DNA of 29,598 nt from Thiotrichaceae bacterium (GTDB lineage Bacteria; Pseudomonadota; Gammaproteobacteria; Thiotrichales; Thiotrichaceae), in the NCBI GenBank assembly GCA_027030285.1, contig JALVFC010000237.1:1-29598 (forward strand). The letters run 5' to 3'. The notes beneath the pieces are model-generated. The model was not told the DNA's origin. It saw only the letters and a list, made by a program, of their open reading frames with translations, and ran no database searches. The position numbers were made by a program, and so were the translations under genes. This document shows positions 22,061 to 29,598 of this stretch, piece after piece; within the stretch, counting starts at the first letter, position 1; the number at the start of each line of letters is the position of its first letter.

Positions 22061-24895
22061 CTAGTTTGATGATTCCAATAATGCCTTGAGAAACTGCCCC
22101 GTAAACGATTTGCGATTGTTAGCAACTTCCTCTGGTGTTCCGGTGGCTATCACCTGACCACCACCACTACCGCCTTCAGGACCCAAGTCTATTATCCAGT
22201 CTGCTGTTTTAATTACATCCAGATTATGTTCGATAACGATTACCGTATTACCACCGTCGCGCAGTCGATGCAACACTTTAAGTAACTGATCAACGTCATG
22301 AAAATGTAATCCGGTGGTTGGCTCATCCAGGATATACAGCGTTTTTCCGGTACTGCGTCTGGATAATTCTTTTGCCAGCTTTACGCGCTGCGCTTCTCCT
22401 CCCGATAGTGTAGTCGCATTTTGCCCCAGTGTGATATAGGAAAGCCCTACGTCCATCAAGGTATCCAGTTTTGAAAAGATAGCTGGCACGGGTTTAAAAA
22501 ACTCATGTGCCTCCTCAACGGTCATATTCAGCACTTCACTAATATTCTTTCCCTTATAATGCACATCCAGTGTTTCCCTGTTATAACGTTTGCTGTCACA
22601 GACATCACAGGGCACATAAACATCAGGTAAAAAGTGCATTTCCACCTTGATAACACCATCGCCACGGCAAGCCTCACAACGCCCACCTTTCACATTAAAA
22701 CTGAATCGTCCCGGTGTATAGCCACGCGACCTGGATTCCTGAGTTGCTGCAAATAATTCTCTAATCGGGGTAAATACACCGGTATAGGTGGCTGGATTAG
22801 AGCGCGGTGTCCTGCCAATAGGACTTTGGTTAATATCGACAATTTTGTCAAAGTGCTCCAGACCTTCTATCTTTTTTACAGGAGCCGTCTCCAGTGTGCT
22901 GTTATTGAGATAACGTGCAATGCTGGGGTACAGGGTATGGTTAATCAGGGTAGACTTTCCTGAGCCGGAAACGCCTGTGACACAGGTAAACAGCCCCACC
23001 GGGATTTCGGCCGTTATGCTTTGCAGATTATTGCCGCTTGCACCGATGATTTTTAACAGCCGCTTTTTATCTACAGTGGTGCGTTGTGCAGGTATCTCAA
23101 TTTTACGCTTGCCTGACAAAAAGGCACCAGTGCATGAATCCGGGTTTGCAGCAACCTCCTGAGGCTTTCCCTGGGCAACAATTTCTCCACCATGCACGCC
23201 TGCCCCAGGCCCAATATCCACCACATGATCGGCAGTGCGAATCGCATCTTCATCATGTTCAACCACAATCACTGTATTACCCAGGTCACGCAAGTGTACC
23301 AGTGTTTTTAGCAAACGTTCGTTGTCTCGCTGATGCAAACCAATGGACGGTTCATCCAGTACATACATCACCCCAACCAGACCGGCACCAATTTGTGATG
23401 CCAGACGGATACGTTGTGCCTCACCACCGGAGAGGGTTTCCGAACTACGGCTTAGCGTCAGATAATCCAGTCCTACATTTACCAGAAATTCCAGCCGCAG
23501 CTGAATTTCTCGGATAATTTTTTCAGCGATTTTGCCTTGCTTGCCTGGCAAGTCCAGAGCCTGAAAAAAACGCAACGACTCGCCAATCGCCATATCCGTA
23601 ATCTCTGGCAAGCTTGTATCAGCCACAAACACATGACGTGCCGCCTCCCCCAGGCGCGCTCCCTGACAATCGGGACAGGCTTCGGTTGACATATATTTAT
23701 GCAACTCCTCGCGTACCGCACTGGAATCTGTTTCACGATAGCGCCGCTGCATATTGTGAATAATTCCCTCGAATGGGTGTTTACGCTGATAACGCTGACC
23801 TTTTTGCCCCACATATGTGAACTCAATCGCTGTTCTGCCACTACCATAAAGCAGAATTTTGCGGATTTTTTGAGGCAACTTGTCAAACGGTGTGTCGATA
23901 TCGAAAGCGTAATGCTTAGCCAGCGATGTAATCAGCTGATGATAATAATGATTGCGCTTGTCCCAGCCACGAATTGCACCTCCAGCAAGACTTAGCGAAG
24001 GTTTCGATACCACACGCTCAACATCAAAGTACTGATGAATACCAAGACCATCACAGGTTTCACAGGCACCCGCCGGGCTGTTAAAGGAGAACAGGCGTGG
24101 CTCCAGTTCCTGTAGCGAATAACCACATTCTGAACAGGCAAAATTTGCTGAAAACAGCAACTCCTGCATATCACTGGCAACATCCATTGGGGCTATGCGA
24201 GCCAACCCGTCAGACAGGCGTAACGCCGTTTCAAAAGATTCTGCCAGACGTAGCTGCAAGCCATCACGCACTTTTATGCGGTCAACCACCACTTCAACTG
24301 TATGTTTCTTGCGCAGTTCCAGCTTTGGCACATCGTCTATTTCATATACCACACCATCAATTCGCAGCCGCAAATAACCCTCACTGCGTAGCTGTTCAAA
24401 AAGCTGCACATGTTCACCCTTGCGATTTCGCACGACAGGTGCCAACAGCATTAATTTACTGCCTTCCGGTAATGCCAGCACCGCATCGACCATTTGCGAA
24501 ATCGTTTGTGCTTCCAGAGTACCGCCGTGCTGTGGGCATTTCGGTATGCCTGCACGGGCAAACAGCAACCGTAAATAGTCGTAGATTTCGGTGATAGTAC
24601 CCACCGTGGAACGCGGGTTGTGTGAGGTTGTTTTTTGTTCGATTGAAATAGCGGGTGACAGTCCTTCGATATGATCCAGATCCGGCTTTTCCATCATCGA
24701 CAAAAATTGTCTGGCATAAGCCGACAGGGACTCGACATAGCGCCGCTGTCCCTCAGCAAATATAGTATCAAATGCCAATGAAGATTTGCCTGACCCAGAC
24801 AACCCTGTAATCACGATTAGCTGATCACGCGGCAGGTCAATATCAATATTTTTCAGATTGTGAGTACGCGCACCGCGCAGGCTGATTTTATCCAC
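22061..24895 (-). CDS. uvrA: UvrA, excinuclease ABC subunit A
   Basis: 944 residues, full length. DNA damage recognition ATPase of nucleotide excision repair. First Walker A GLSGSGKS (31-38), zinc site C254/C257/C278/C281, first signature LSGGEAQRIRLASQIG, second Walker A GVSGSGKS, second zinc module (CEAC...CDVC) and second LSGGEAQRVKLAKEL with LYILDEPTTGLH. The start is GTG with no strong ribosome site; MDKISLRGARTHNLKN is the family N-terminus. I could not find a good LexA box upstream. Divergent from the coiled-coil gene; followed by the lipoprotein gene. Confidence 0.99.
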   Translation of the reverse strand: MDKISLRGARTHNLKNIDIDLPRDQLIVITGLSGSGKSSLAFDTIFAEGQRRYVESLSAYARQFLSMMEKPDLDHIEGLSPAISIEQKTTSHNPRSTVGTITEIYDYLRLLFARAGIPKCPQHGGTLEAQTISQMVDAVLALPEGSKLMLLAPVVRNRKGEHVQLFEQLRSEGYLRLRIDGVVYEIDDVPKLELRKKHTVEVVVDRIKVRDGLQLRLAESFETALRLSDGLARIAPMDVASDMQELLFSANFACSECGYSLQELEPRLFSFNSPAGACETCDGLGIHQYFDVERVVSKPSLSLAGGAIRGWDKRNHYYHQLITSLAKHYAFDIDTPFDKLPQKIRKILLYGSGRTAIEFTYVGQKGQRYQRKHPFEGIIHNMQRRYRETDSSAVREELHKYMSTEACPDCQGARLGEAARHVFVADTSLPEITDMAIGESLRFFQALDLPGKQGKIAEKIIREIQLRLEFLVNVGLDYLTLSRSSETLSGGEAQRIRLASQIGAGLVGVMYVLDEPSIGLHQRDNERLLKTLVHLRDLGNTVIVVEHDEDAIRTADHVVDIGPGAGVHGGEIVAQGKPQEVAANPDSCTGAFLSGKRKIEIPAQRTTVDKKRLLKIIGASGNNLQSITAEIPVGLFTCVTGVSGSGKSTLINHTLYPSIARYLNNSTLETAPVKKIEGLEHFDKIVDINQSPIGRTPRSNPATYTGVFTPIRELFAATQESRSRGYTPGRFSFNVKGGRCEACRGDGVIKVEMHFLPDVYVPCDVCDSKRYNRETLDVHYKGKNISEVLNMTVEEAHEFFKPVPAIFSKLDTLMDVGLSYITLGQNATTLSGGEAQRVKLAKELSRRSTGKTLYILDEPTTGLHFHDVDQLLKVLHRLRDGGNTVIVIEHNLDVIKTADWIIDLGPEGGSGGGQVIATGTPEEVANNRKSFTGQFLKALLESSN

Positions 24896-24969
24896 GTAGA
24901 TACTGTTGCTTGATCAATAGCTCTGAATAGTAGGTTGTTTGTAGGCGAATAACAAATAATTTACTCAGC

Positions 24970-25004
24970 CTGGTCATGTTATGACCAGTCGCTTGCCTTA
25001 TACT
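24970..25004 (+). promoter_or_regulatory. Palindrome and -10 box upstream of the coiled-coil gene
   Basis: CTGGTCAT (24970-24977), 3 nt, ATGACCAG (24981-24988): perfect 8-bp arms. TATACT (24999-25004) is a good -10 with no consensus -35; the palindrome covers the -35 position. That suggests a regulator-controlled promoter for the gene at 25034, or for uvrA on the other strand. Confidence 0.45.
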
Positions 25005-25033
25005 TAACCTGCTGTCATTCAAGAGGTCATATT

Positions 25034-25576
25034 ATGCACACAACCAATCTAAAAACATACCAGCAACTACTGCAACAGCTTAAACATTGTCAAAGCGAGA
25101 TTGATTACACGCGCTATCTCGACAACAAAAAAGATTACCGATGGGTGATTGAAAAGCATGCCCGGCTGCAAGACTGGCACATACAGTTACAGCAAAATAT
25201 TGCAGATATAAAAAGCCACTCACAGGCACTACAAGATGCTGTCACACAGCATGCATCACATACGGCAAGTCTTCAGGCACTGGAATTTAGTATTGATCAA
25301 CTGATAGAGCTACATACCGAAATAGCCCGGAGCTACGCTCATCAAGCTAACTTAATGGAAGGTCGTTATTTAATTCTGCATGCAGCGGGGGCTTGTCTTG
25401 ACCAGATCAGTTTGCAGATTAATGAATTTCGTTATCAGCTGGGGCAATACCTGTTCGCTTGTAACAAACAAAACCAGACAGAAGATATTGAACTGTCAGT
25501 GGTCTTCACGCTGGCGGTAGAAACCGAGATGGCGGCATTTCAGGAATGGAGCAGTCATTTCCCTGCACGTTCCTAA
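25034..25576 (+). CDS. Coiled-coil protein of unknown function
   Basis: 180 residues, almost all helical. The N-terminal two thirds are rich in Gln/His/Leu with heptad character (TYQQLLQQLKHCQSEIDY, LQQNIADIKSHSQALQDAV, LEFSIDQLIELHTEIARSYA). There is no signal peptide or membrane segment, so it is probably cytoplasmic. AGAGGT lies 6 nt before the ATG. It is divergent from uvrA and ends 2 nt from the convergent gor gene. I do not recognise a family; length and a good ribosome site support a real gene. Confidence 0.75.
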   Translation: MHTTNLKTYQQLLQQLKHCQSEIDYTRYLDNKKDYRWVIEKHARLQDWHIQLQQNIADIKSHSQALQDAVTQHASHTASLQALEFSIDQLIELHTEIARSYAHQANLMEGRYLILHAAGACLDQISLQINEFRYQLGQYLFACNKQNQTEDIELSVVFTLAVETEMAAFQEWSSHFPARS

Positions 25577-25578
25577 GC

Positions 25579-26937
25579 TTATTTCATCGTTACCAGCTCT
25601 TCTGCACTGACTGGGTGTATTGCGATTGTATCATCAAAGTCCTGCTTGGTAGCCCCCATTCGAATAGCAACGGCAAAACCCTGAAGCATTTCATCAGCCC
25701 CCAGACCGATAACATGGCACCCGACGATTTTTTCTTCTTCACCCACCACAACCAGCTTCATCGCCGTTTTCACCTTGTGCCGGGTAAGTTGATGATACAT
25801 TGGTACGAAGCTGGTGCTATAAACCTTGACAGCAGCACCATAACGCTCTCTGGCAGCCTCCTCACTCAAGCCTACCGTACCAATGGGAGGATGAGTAAAC
25901 ATCACTGTGGCAATATTCTCATAACTCATTTTACGCTCCGGCTTACCGCCATATAAACGGTCAGCAAGTCTGCGACCAGCTGCAATTGCAACGGGAGTCA
26001 GAGGTGCTTTGCCAATAATATCGCCAATCGCATAGATACCAGGCACGCTGGTCTGCTCTAGCTCATCAACTTTGATCATGCCATTATCGGCAATTTCAAT
26101 ATCGGTATTTTCCAGCCCGATATTATCCGTGTTTGGCTTTCTGCCAATAGCCCAGATCAGGGCATCAATATCCTCGATGGTGTCTCCGTCCTGAAATGTT
26201 AGCAACACCTTACCATCTGCCTGTTTCTCTAACTTGCTAATAATCCCTGCATCATTGATATGTATACCGCTGGCTTCCATTTCAGCACGCAGACCCGTCT
26301 GCAACATTTCATCAAAGCCAACCAGTACTGGCCAACCCTGGTGCAATACGCTGACATCGGAACCAAAACCACGCATCATCATAGCCAGCTCCAGCGCAAT
26401 ATAACCGCCGCCAACAACAACAACTTTTGCGGGCTGTTCTTCATCCAGGTCATTGAAAAAGCCATCCGACGTAATGCCCAACTCGGCACCTGGAATATCT
26501 TGCGGGATAATTGGCGCTCCGCCAGTCGCGACAACGATATGATCTGCAGTGTACTGTTCGCCATCTACCTCCAGCGTTGTGTTATCCACAAAACGGGCAT
26601 AGCCCTCAATGAGCTCTACATTCTGCCCCGCCAGGTAATCAAAGTACCAGTCATTAATGCCGCCAATAAAATTATCCCGCTTCATGACCAGCTTTTCCCA
26701 GTTGAGATCCCCCACCGAGACATCAAAACCATAATCCTGGGCATCCTGCATGGCGTGTGACAAACTGGCTCCATACCACATGACCTTTTTTGGAACACAA
26801 CCCACATTAACGCAGGTGCCACCAAGCTCTCCTACCTCAATAACTGCACACCTTGCACCATAGGAGGCTGCTCGCTCTGCCACTGAAAGCCCACCACTGC
26901 CAGCACCGATAGCAATAACATCAAAATGATTACTCAT
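25579..26937 (-). CDS. gor: Glutathione-disulfide reductase family flavoenzyme
   Basis: 452 residues. FAD motif GAGSGG (11-16), redox disulfide GGTCVNVGCVPKK (C42/C47), second nucleotide-binding motif GGGYIA (176-181), FAD motif YAIGDI, and the C-terminal HPVSAEELVTMK with the catalytic His441/Glu446 pair. It should reduce GSSG (or a related disulfide) in the cytoplasm. At the two positions where E. coli Gor has R198 and R204 for the NADPH phosphate, this protein has Q200 and V206 (HQGWPVLVGFD), so cofactor preference may differ. It is the last gene of the DUF1538 operon, 21 nt after the CBS gene, with AAGGA before its ATG. Confidence 0.93.
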   Translation of the reverse strand: MSNHFDVIAIGAGSGGLSVAERAASYGARCAVIEVGELGGTCVNVGCVPKKVMWYGASLSHAMQDAQDYGFDVSVGDLNWEKLVMKRDNFIGGINDWYFDYLAGQNVELIEGYARFVDNTTLEVDGEQYTADHIVVATGGAPIIPQDIPGAELGITSDGFFNDLDEEQPAKVVVVGGGYIALELAMMMRGFGSDVSVLHQGWPVLVGFDEMLQTGLRAEMEASGIHINDAGIISKLEKQADGKVLLTFQDGDTIEDIDALIWAIGRKPNTDNIGLENTDIEIADNGMIKVDELEQTSVPGIYAIGDIIGKAPLTPVAIAAGRRLADRLYGGKPERKMSYENIATVMFTHPPIGTVGLSEEAARERYGAAVKVYSTSFVPMYHQLTRHKVKTAMKLVVVGEEEKIVGCHVIGLGADEMLQGFAVAIRMGATKQDFDDTIAIHPVSAEELVTMK

Positions 26938-26958
26938 GTTTTATCCTTGTTTTTTCTG

Positions 26959-27360
26959 TTACAGGTTTCTGATTAGCCCCTTAAAAACCATATCATCATA
27001 ACCAACAATGCCAATTATGCTGCCTGTGGCATCACTCACAGGGGCCGAGTGCAGTCCAAAATTGTGAAAAAGTCGCGCGCAGTAGCGTACATCCATATTG
27101 TCCCTTACGCAGATAGCAGGCTTGGACATGACTTCATAAATATTTATTCGCTCCGGACTCTTGTCATGCGCTATTACTTTTTTTGCGATATCTGCCATAC
27201 AAACGATACCGTATTCATCATCTTCATGGCGCTTGTCGACGATCAGGACACGTGTACAGCATTCACGCATCTTCTTTAAACCCTCAAGCAGTGTATCCTT
27301 ACTATTCACCCTCATCACTTCGTTATTCATGACGTCTTTTACACGGATAATCTCGGTCAT
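26959..27360 (-). CDS. Two-CBS-domain protein
   Basis: 133 residues made of a tandem CBS (Bateman) pair: about 7-62 (VKDVMNNEVMRVNSKDTLLEGL...) and 72-133 (IYEVMSKPAICVRDNMDVRYC...GIVGYDDMVFKGL). CBS pairs bind adenosine nucleotides and regulate attached or partner proteins. Here it is free-standing, its ATG overlaps the P-II-like gene stop (ATGA), and it lies in a membrane-transporter operon. I infer a nucleotide-sensing regulator of that transporter or its P-II partner. Confidence 0.9.
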   Translation of the reverse strand: MTEIIRVKDVMNNEVMRVNSKDTLLEGLKKMRECCTRVLIVDKRHEDDEYGIVCMADIAKKVIAHDKSPERINIYEVMSKPAICVRDNMDVRYCARLFHNFGLHSAPVSDATGSIIGIVGYDDMVFKGLIRNL

Positions 27361-27707
27361 AGTTTTTCCTCAATAACCTCGGAGAGAACTTCTACCTGGC
27401 GGGTAACACCTACTGCATCTTCCACATCAAGCTGAAAAGCAATTCCAGCACCACTGGATGTATCAAATTCAGCTGCTTTCTCAATAACTTCAAGCACATC
27501 ACGACTAAGGTGCTTTTCCACCAGAAATAAAATCATATCTCTGGGGGATTCCAGCTGCAAACCGAAAAAGGTGGTTGCTCCTTCCAGCCCCTCACCTCGG
27601 GCATTGTTAATCACTGTTGCACCAGTCGCTCCTGCTTCTTTTGCGGCATCAATGACCGCATCGGTTTTTTCATCATTTACCAGTGCAATTAATAATTTAA
27701 AGTGCAT
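27357..27707 (-). CDS. P-II-like regulatory protein
   Basis: 116 residues from the ATG at 27707 (GGGAG 8 nt upstream; the in-frame TTG at 27722 is inside this ribosome site). P-II fold: HFKLLIALVNDEKTDAVIDAAKEAGATGATVI, a short T-loop region ARGEGLEGATTFFG, and a C-terminal GIAFQLDVEDAVGV. It lacks the uridylylated tyrosine of GlnB. Such P-II-like proteins occur next to DUF1538, SbtA and other transporters as cytoplasmic sensors. It overlaps the upstream DUF1538 gene by 11 nt and the CBS gene by 4. Confidence 0.85.
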   Translation of the reverse strand: MHFKLLIALVNDEKTDAVIDAAKEAGATGATVINNARGEGLEGATTFFGLQLESPRDMILFLVEKHLSRDVLEVIEKAAEFDTSSGAGIAFQLDVEDAVGVTRQVEVLSEVIEEKL

Positions 27708-28587
27708 GATTGTGTCTCCCAACGCTGGACTTGTTATCTTCTTTATTCGCCGCTCGTTTTACTACATCTGTCAATTTTTTCACCGCTTTTTTGTCGGACT
27801 TTTTATCTGATCTCCTAGCTTTCTTACGAGCCTTAAGCTCAGACAACTTAGCATAAGCCAATACACTCATGATAGGAAACAGGCTGGCAAAAGCAATAAG
27901 TCCAAAACCATCAATCAGAACATTACGACCCGGTACCGTTTCAGCCAGGCCTAAACCCAGCGCTGCTACCAGAGGTACCGTTACAGTCGATGTTGTCACT
28001 CCACCCGAATCATACGCCAGGGCAATGATTTTTTTCGATGATACCAGTGTTTGCAAAACAACCACCGCATAACCTGCAGCAATAAAATAGTATAATGGAT
28101 ATCCCGTAATAATACGCCATGCTCCCAGAGAAATGCCTACTGCAACCCCAATGGCTACAGCGACACGCAGCCCCCAGATACTAACAGCGCCACCTGAGAC
28201 TTGAGAAGCTTTTATGGCAACTGCCATCAGTGATGGTTCTGCGATGGTGGTACTAAAACCTATCGCAAACGCAAAAATCAGCACCCAATAGTAGTCAAAC
28301 CAGTGTACGATATGAGGAATTTCAGACAAACCATGATAGATAAACGACGGATCTGTCAATTGTTCAGCCATTAAACGCCCCAGCGGAAACAATGCCTCCT
28401 CAAGACCTTGCAAAAAAAATGTCAAGCCCAGTAAAACGTAAAAAAAACCAATCACTACTTTACGAAAATTTGGTAACGGTTTCCTAATAACCAGAAACTG
28501 AAAGCCAAACAGCACTGCACCAATAGGCAGTACATCACGCAACGTACCCAGAAAAGCTTGTAAAAAATCAAAAAACCAGACCTGCAT
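27697..28587 (-). CDS. DUF1538 membrane protein, second of pair (UmpB-like)
   Basis: 296 residues. A polytopic inner-membrane protein with DUF1538 motifs FSTTIAEPSLMAVA (about 106-119) and YDSGGVTTSTVTVPLVAALG (about 192-211), then IDGFGLIAFASLFPI. After the last membrane segment it has a strongly basic cytoplasmic tail (KARKKARRSDKKSDKK) absent from its partner. Paired DUF1538 proteins (UmpAB) have been reported, as I recall, to act together as a Na+(Li+,K+)/H+ antiporter in Halomonas. The start ATG overlaps the first DUF1538 stop by one base (TGATG); it overlaps the P-II-like gene by 11 nt. Confidence 0.85.
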   Translation of the reverse strand: MQVWFFDFLQAFLGTLRDVLPIGAVLFGFQFLVIRKPLPNFRKVVIGFFYVLLGLTFFLQGLEEALFPLGRLMAEQLTDPSFIYHGLSEIPHIVHWFDYYWVLIFAFAIGFSTTIAEPSLMAVAIKASQVSGGAVSIWGLRVAVAIGVAVGISLGAWRIITGYPLYYFIAAGYAVVVLQTLVSSKKIIALAYDSGGVTTSTVTVPLVAALGLGLAETVPGRNVLIDGFGLIAFASLFPIMSVLAYAKLSELKARKKARRSDKKSDKKAVKKLTDVVKRAANKEDNKSSVGRHNHAL

Positions 28588-29321
28588 CAGATCACCATTC
28601 CATACATCATGACAAAAATTATGGGTAACAGAGAAGCAAAGGCTATCAAGCCAAAGCCATCAATCATCGGATTACGCCCCTTGATATTGGTAGCCAGCCC
28701 CACTCCCAGTGCTGTTACCAGAGGGACTGTAATAGTTGAGGTGGTCACGCCACCAGAGTCATAGGCAATGCCTATAATAAAATCCGGAGCAAAAAAGGTC
28801 ATCAAAATTACAGCAACATAGCCACTGATAATGATGTAATGTAGTGGCCAGCCCTTGAGGATTCGCAAAACACCCAGCACAATAGCCAGACCAACAGACG
28901 CTGCCACGGTTACCCTCAAGCCTAATGAATAACTATCCTTTGCAGCATCACTTGCCTGAATAACGTGACCACCAGCAGCTATGGTAGCTGCCTCATCTGC
29001 AACAGCAATTAATGCAGGCTCAGCGATTGTTGTACCAAACCCCAGTGCAAATGCAAATAGCAACAGCCAGAATACGCTACCTTTTTTGGCAAATGCTCCA
29101 GCCATACTTTCACCAATGGGAAACAGACTCATTTCCAGCCCATAGATAAAGAACGTTAGCCCTAAAATAACGAGAAAAGTACCACTAAGCAGACCAAACA
29201 AGTCAGACACAGGCTGTTTCAATACAAATAATTGAAAGAAAGCAATCACGATGATGATAGGCAACAAATCCCTGATACTGCCTAACATTGATTGAAATAA
29301 CGCTTTGAACCCCTGTGACAC
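28587..29321 (-). CDS. DUF1538 membrane protein, first of pair (UmpA-like)
   Basis: 244 residues. About seven membrane segments; the same conserved motifs as its neighbour: GFGTTIAEPALIAVA (about 92-106), YDSGGVTTSTITVPLVTALG and IDGFGLIAFASLLPI. It is clearly a paralogue from duplication, without the basic tail. Start is GTG with AAGGA 6-7 nt upstream. First gene of the five-gene operon ending at gor, behind a promoter/operator at 29342-29379. The expected role is one half of a cation/proton antiporter. Confidence 0.87.
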   Translation of the reverse strand: MSQGFKALFQSMLGSIRDLLPIIIVIAFFQLFVLKQPVSDLFGLLSGTFLVILGLTFFIYGLEMSLFPIGESMAGAFAKKGSVFWLLLFAFALGFGTTIAEPALIAVADEAATIAAGGHVIQASDAAKDSYSLGLRVTVAASVGLAIVLGVLRILKGWPLHYIIISGYVAVILMTFFAPDFIIGIAYDSGGVTTSTITVPLVTALGVGLATNIKGRNPMIDGFGLIAFASLLPIIFVMMYGMVI

Positions 29322-29341
29322 TGTAATTCCTTTGTTCTAAT

Positions 29342-29379
29342 CTTATATCTGTGGAGATGGCTTATTGGTCAAATAAGGC
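29342..29379 (-). promoter_or_regulatory. Promoter and candidate operator of the DUF1538 operon
   Basis: On the minus strand, TTGACC (29367-29372) and TATAAG (29342-29347), 19 nt apart. An inverted repeat GGCTTATT (29359-29366) / AATAAGGC (29372-29379), 7 of 8 pairs, flanks and overlaps the -35. Confidence 0.4.
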
Positions 29380-29438
29380 TGAATTCTTGTCCGGACACAC
29401 GAAAACAACACTGCTCATAGCTAACTAAAGCAAGCACA

Positions 29439-29457
29439 TCAGTACATAAAGTACTGA
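29439..29457. promoter_or_regulatory. Inverted repeat TCAGTAC-N5-GTACTGA
   Basis: Perfect 7-bp arms (29439-29445 and 29451-29457) in the intergenic region between the DUF1538 operon and whatever starts at the window end. Shaped like a dimeric operator; no factor is assigned. Confidence 0.4.
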
Positions 29458-29562
29458 ACAGTATTTAGTGTGTTTATTGAGGAAAAGACAGACTAAAGAA
29501 CGAGAAGAACGTATATAACAGATGTCTGTATTCTTTTACTTATAAGTCCGTATAAGCTCACC

Positions 29563-29598
29563 ATGAAAACCTGGCTGCAGACTAGTAGAAAATGGGAA
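29563..29598 (+). CDS. Possible start of a gene cut by the window end
   Basis: An ATG opens a frame of at least 12 codons (MKTWLQTSRKWE) that is still open at the edge. No ribosome site is evident, and a perfect palindrome ACTTATAAGT lies about 20 bp upstream. It may be chance. Confidence 0.2.
   Translation, partial: MKTWLQTSRKWE

Noticed and set aside
24097..24594. 165-codon plus-strand frame
   Set aside because: Antisense to uvrA.
24970..24988. LexA/SOS box for uvrA
   Set aside because: The palindrome has CTG and CAG 13 nt apart, not the CTGT-N8-ACAG layout; no other good match near the uvrA start.
27708..27722. TTG start for the P-II-like gene
   Set aside because: It overlaps the GGGAG ribosome site of the ATG at 27707, where the P-II fold begins.

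Overview
The window reads as ordinary chromosome of a Gammaproteobacterium outside the enteric group. The reasons are the gene orders tonB-yqgE-ruvX-pyrR-pyrB-pyrC' (the arrangement known from Pseudomonas and relatives), hslV-hslU-DUF971, xseB-ispA-dxs and rpsT, together with gammaproteobacterial-type protein sequences. A persulfide-sensor-like ArsR regulator and a secreted rhodanese suggest, without proving it, a sulfur-oxidising lineage. I see no rRNA, tRNA, CRISPR array, phage gene or transposase.

Layout. 65-5261 (minus) is the most unusual block. It holds a conservon-like signalling cassette (a Ras/Arf-like GTPase fused to a roadblock-like domain, a separate roadblock-like protein, and a Cache-HAMP membrane sensor with no output domain), then a small membrane protein, a periplasmic rhodanese, a LysM protein and finally the ArsR regulator with its own promoter. 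5687-8617 (minus) is a proteostasis operon, hslV-hslU-DUF971-hisI-yidD, behind a sigma32-like promoter. 8892-9266 carries a tiny zinc-ribbon gene and a 165-bp palindromic element with 27-bp perfect terminal inverted repeats. 9478-14220 (plus) runs tonB, yqgE, ruvX, pyrR, pyrB and a catalytically degenerate dihydroorotase, and closes on a bidirectional terminator.

14264-18146 (minus) holds a DoxX-like membrane protein with a His-rich tail, then the isoprenoid genes dxs and ispA with xseB. 18352-21253 (plus) holds a possible 30-residue membrane microprotein, rpsT, prfC and a FecR-like secreted protein behind a perfect 16-bp palindrome. A second palindromic element lies at 21301-21384. 21462-24895 (minus) is uvrA followed by a repeat-containing lipoprotein. 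25034-25576 is an unrecognised coiled-coil protein.

25579-29321 (minus) is a tight five-gene operon: two DUF1538 membrane proteins (a UmpAB-like antiporter pair), a P-II-like protein, a two-CBS protein and a glutathione reductase with altered cofactor-binding residues. The best candidates for under-described systems are this operon and the GTPase/roadblock/Cache cassette.
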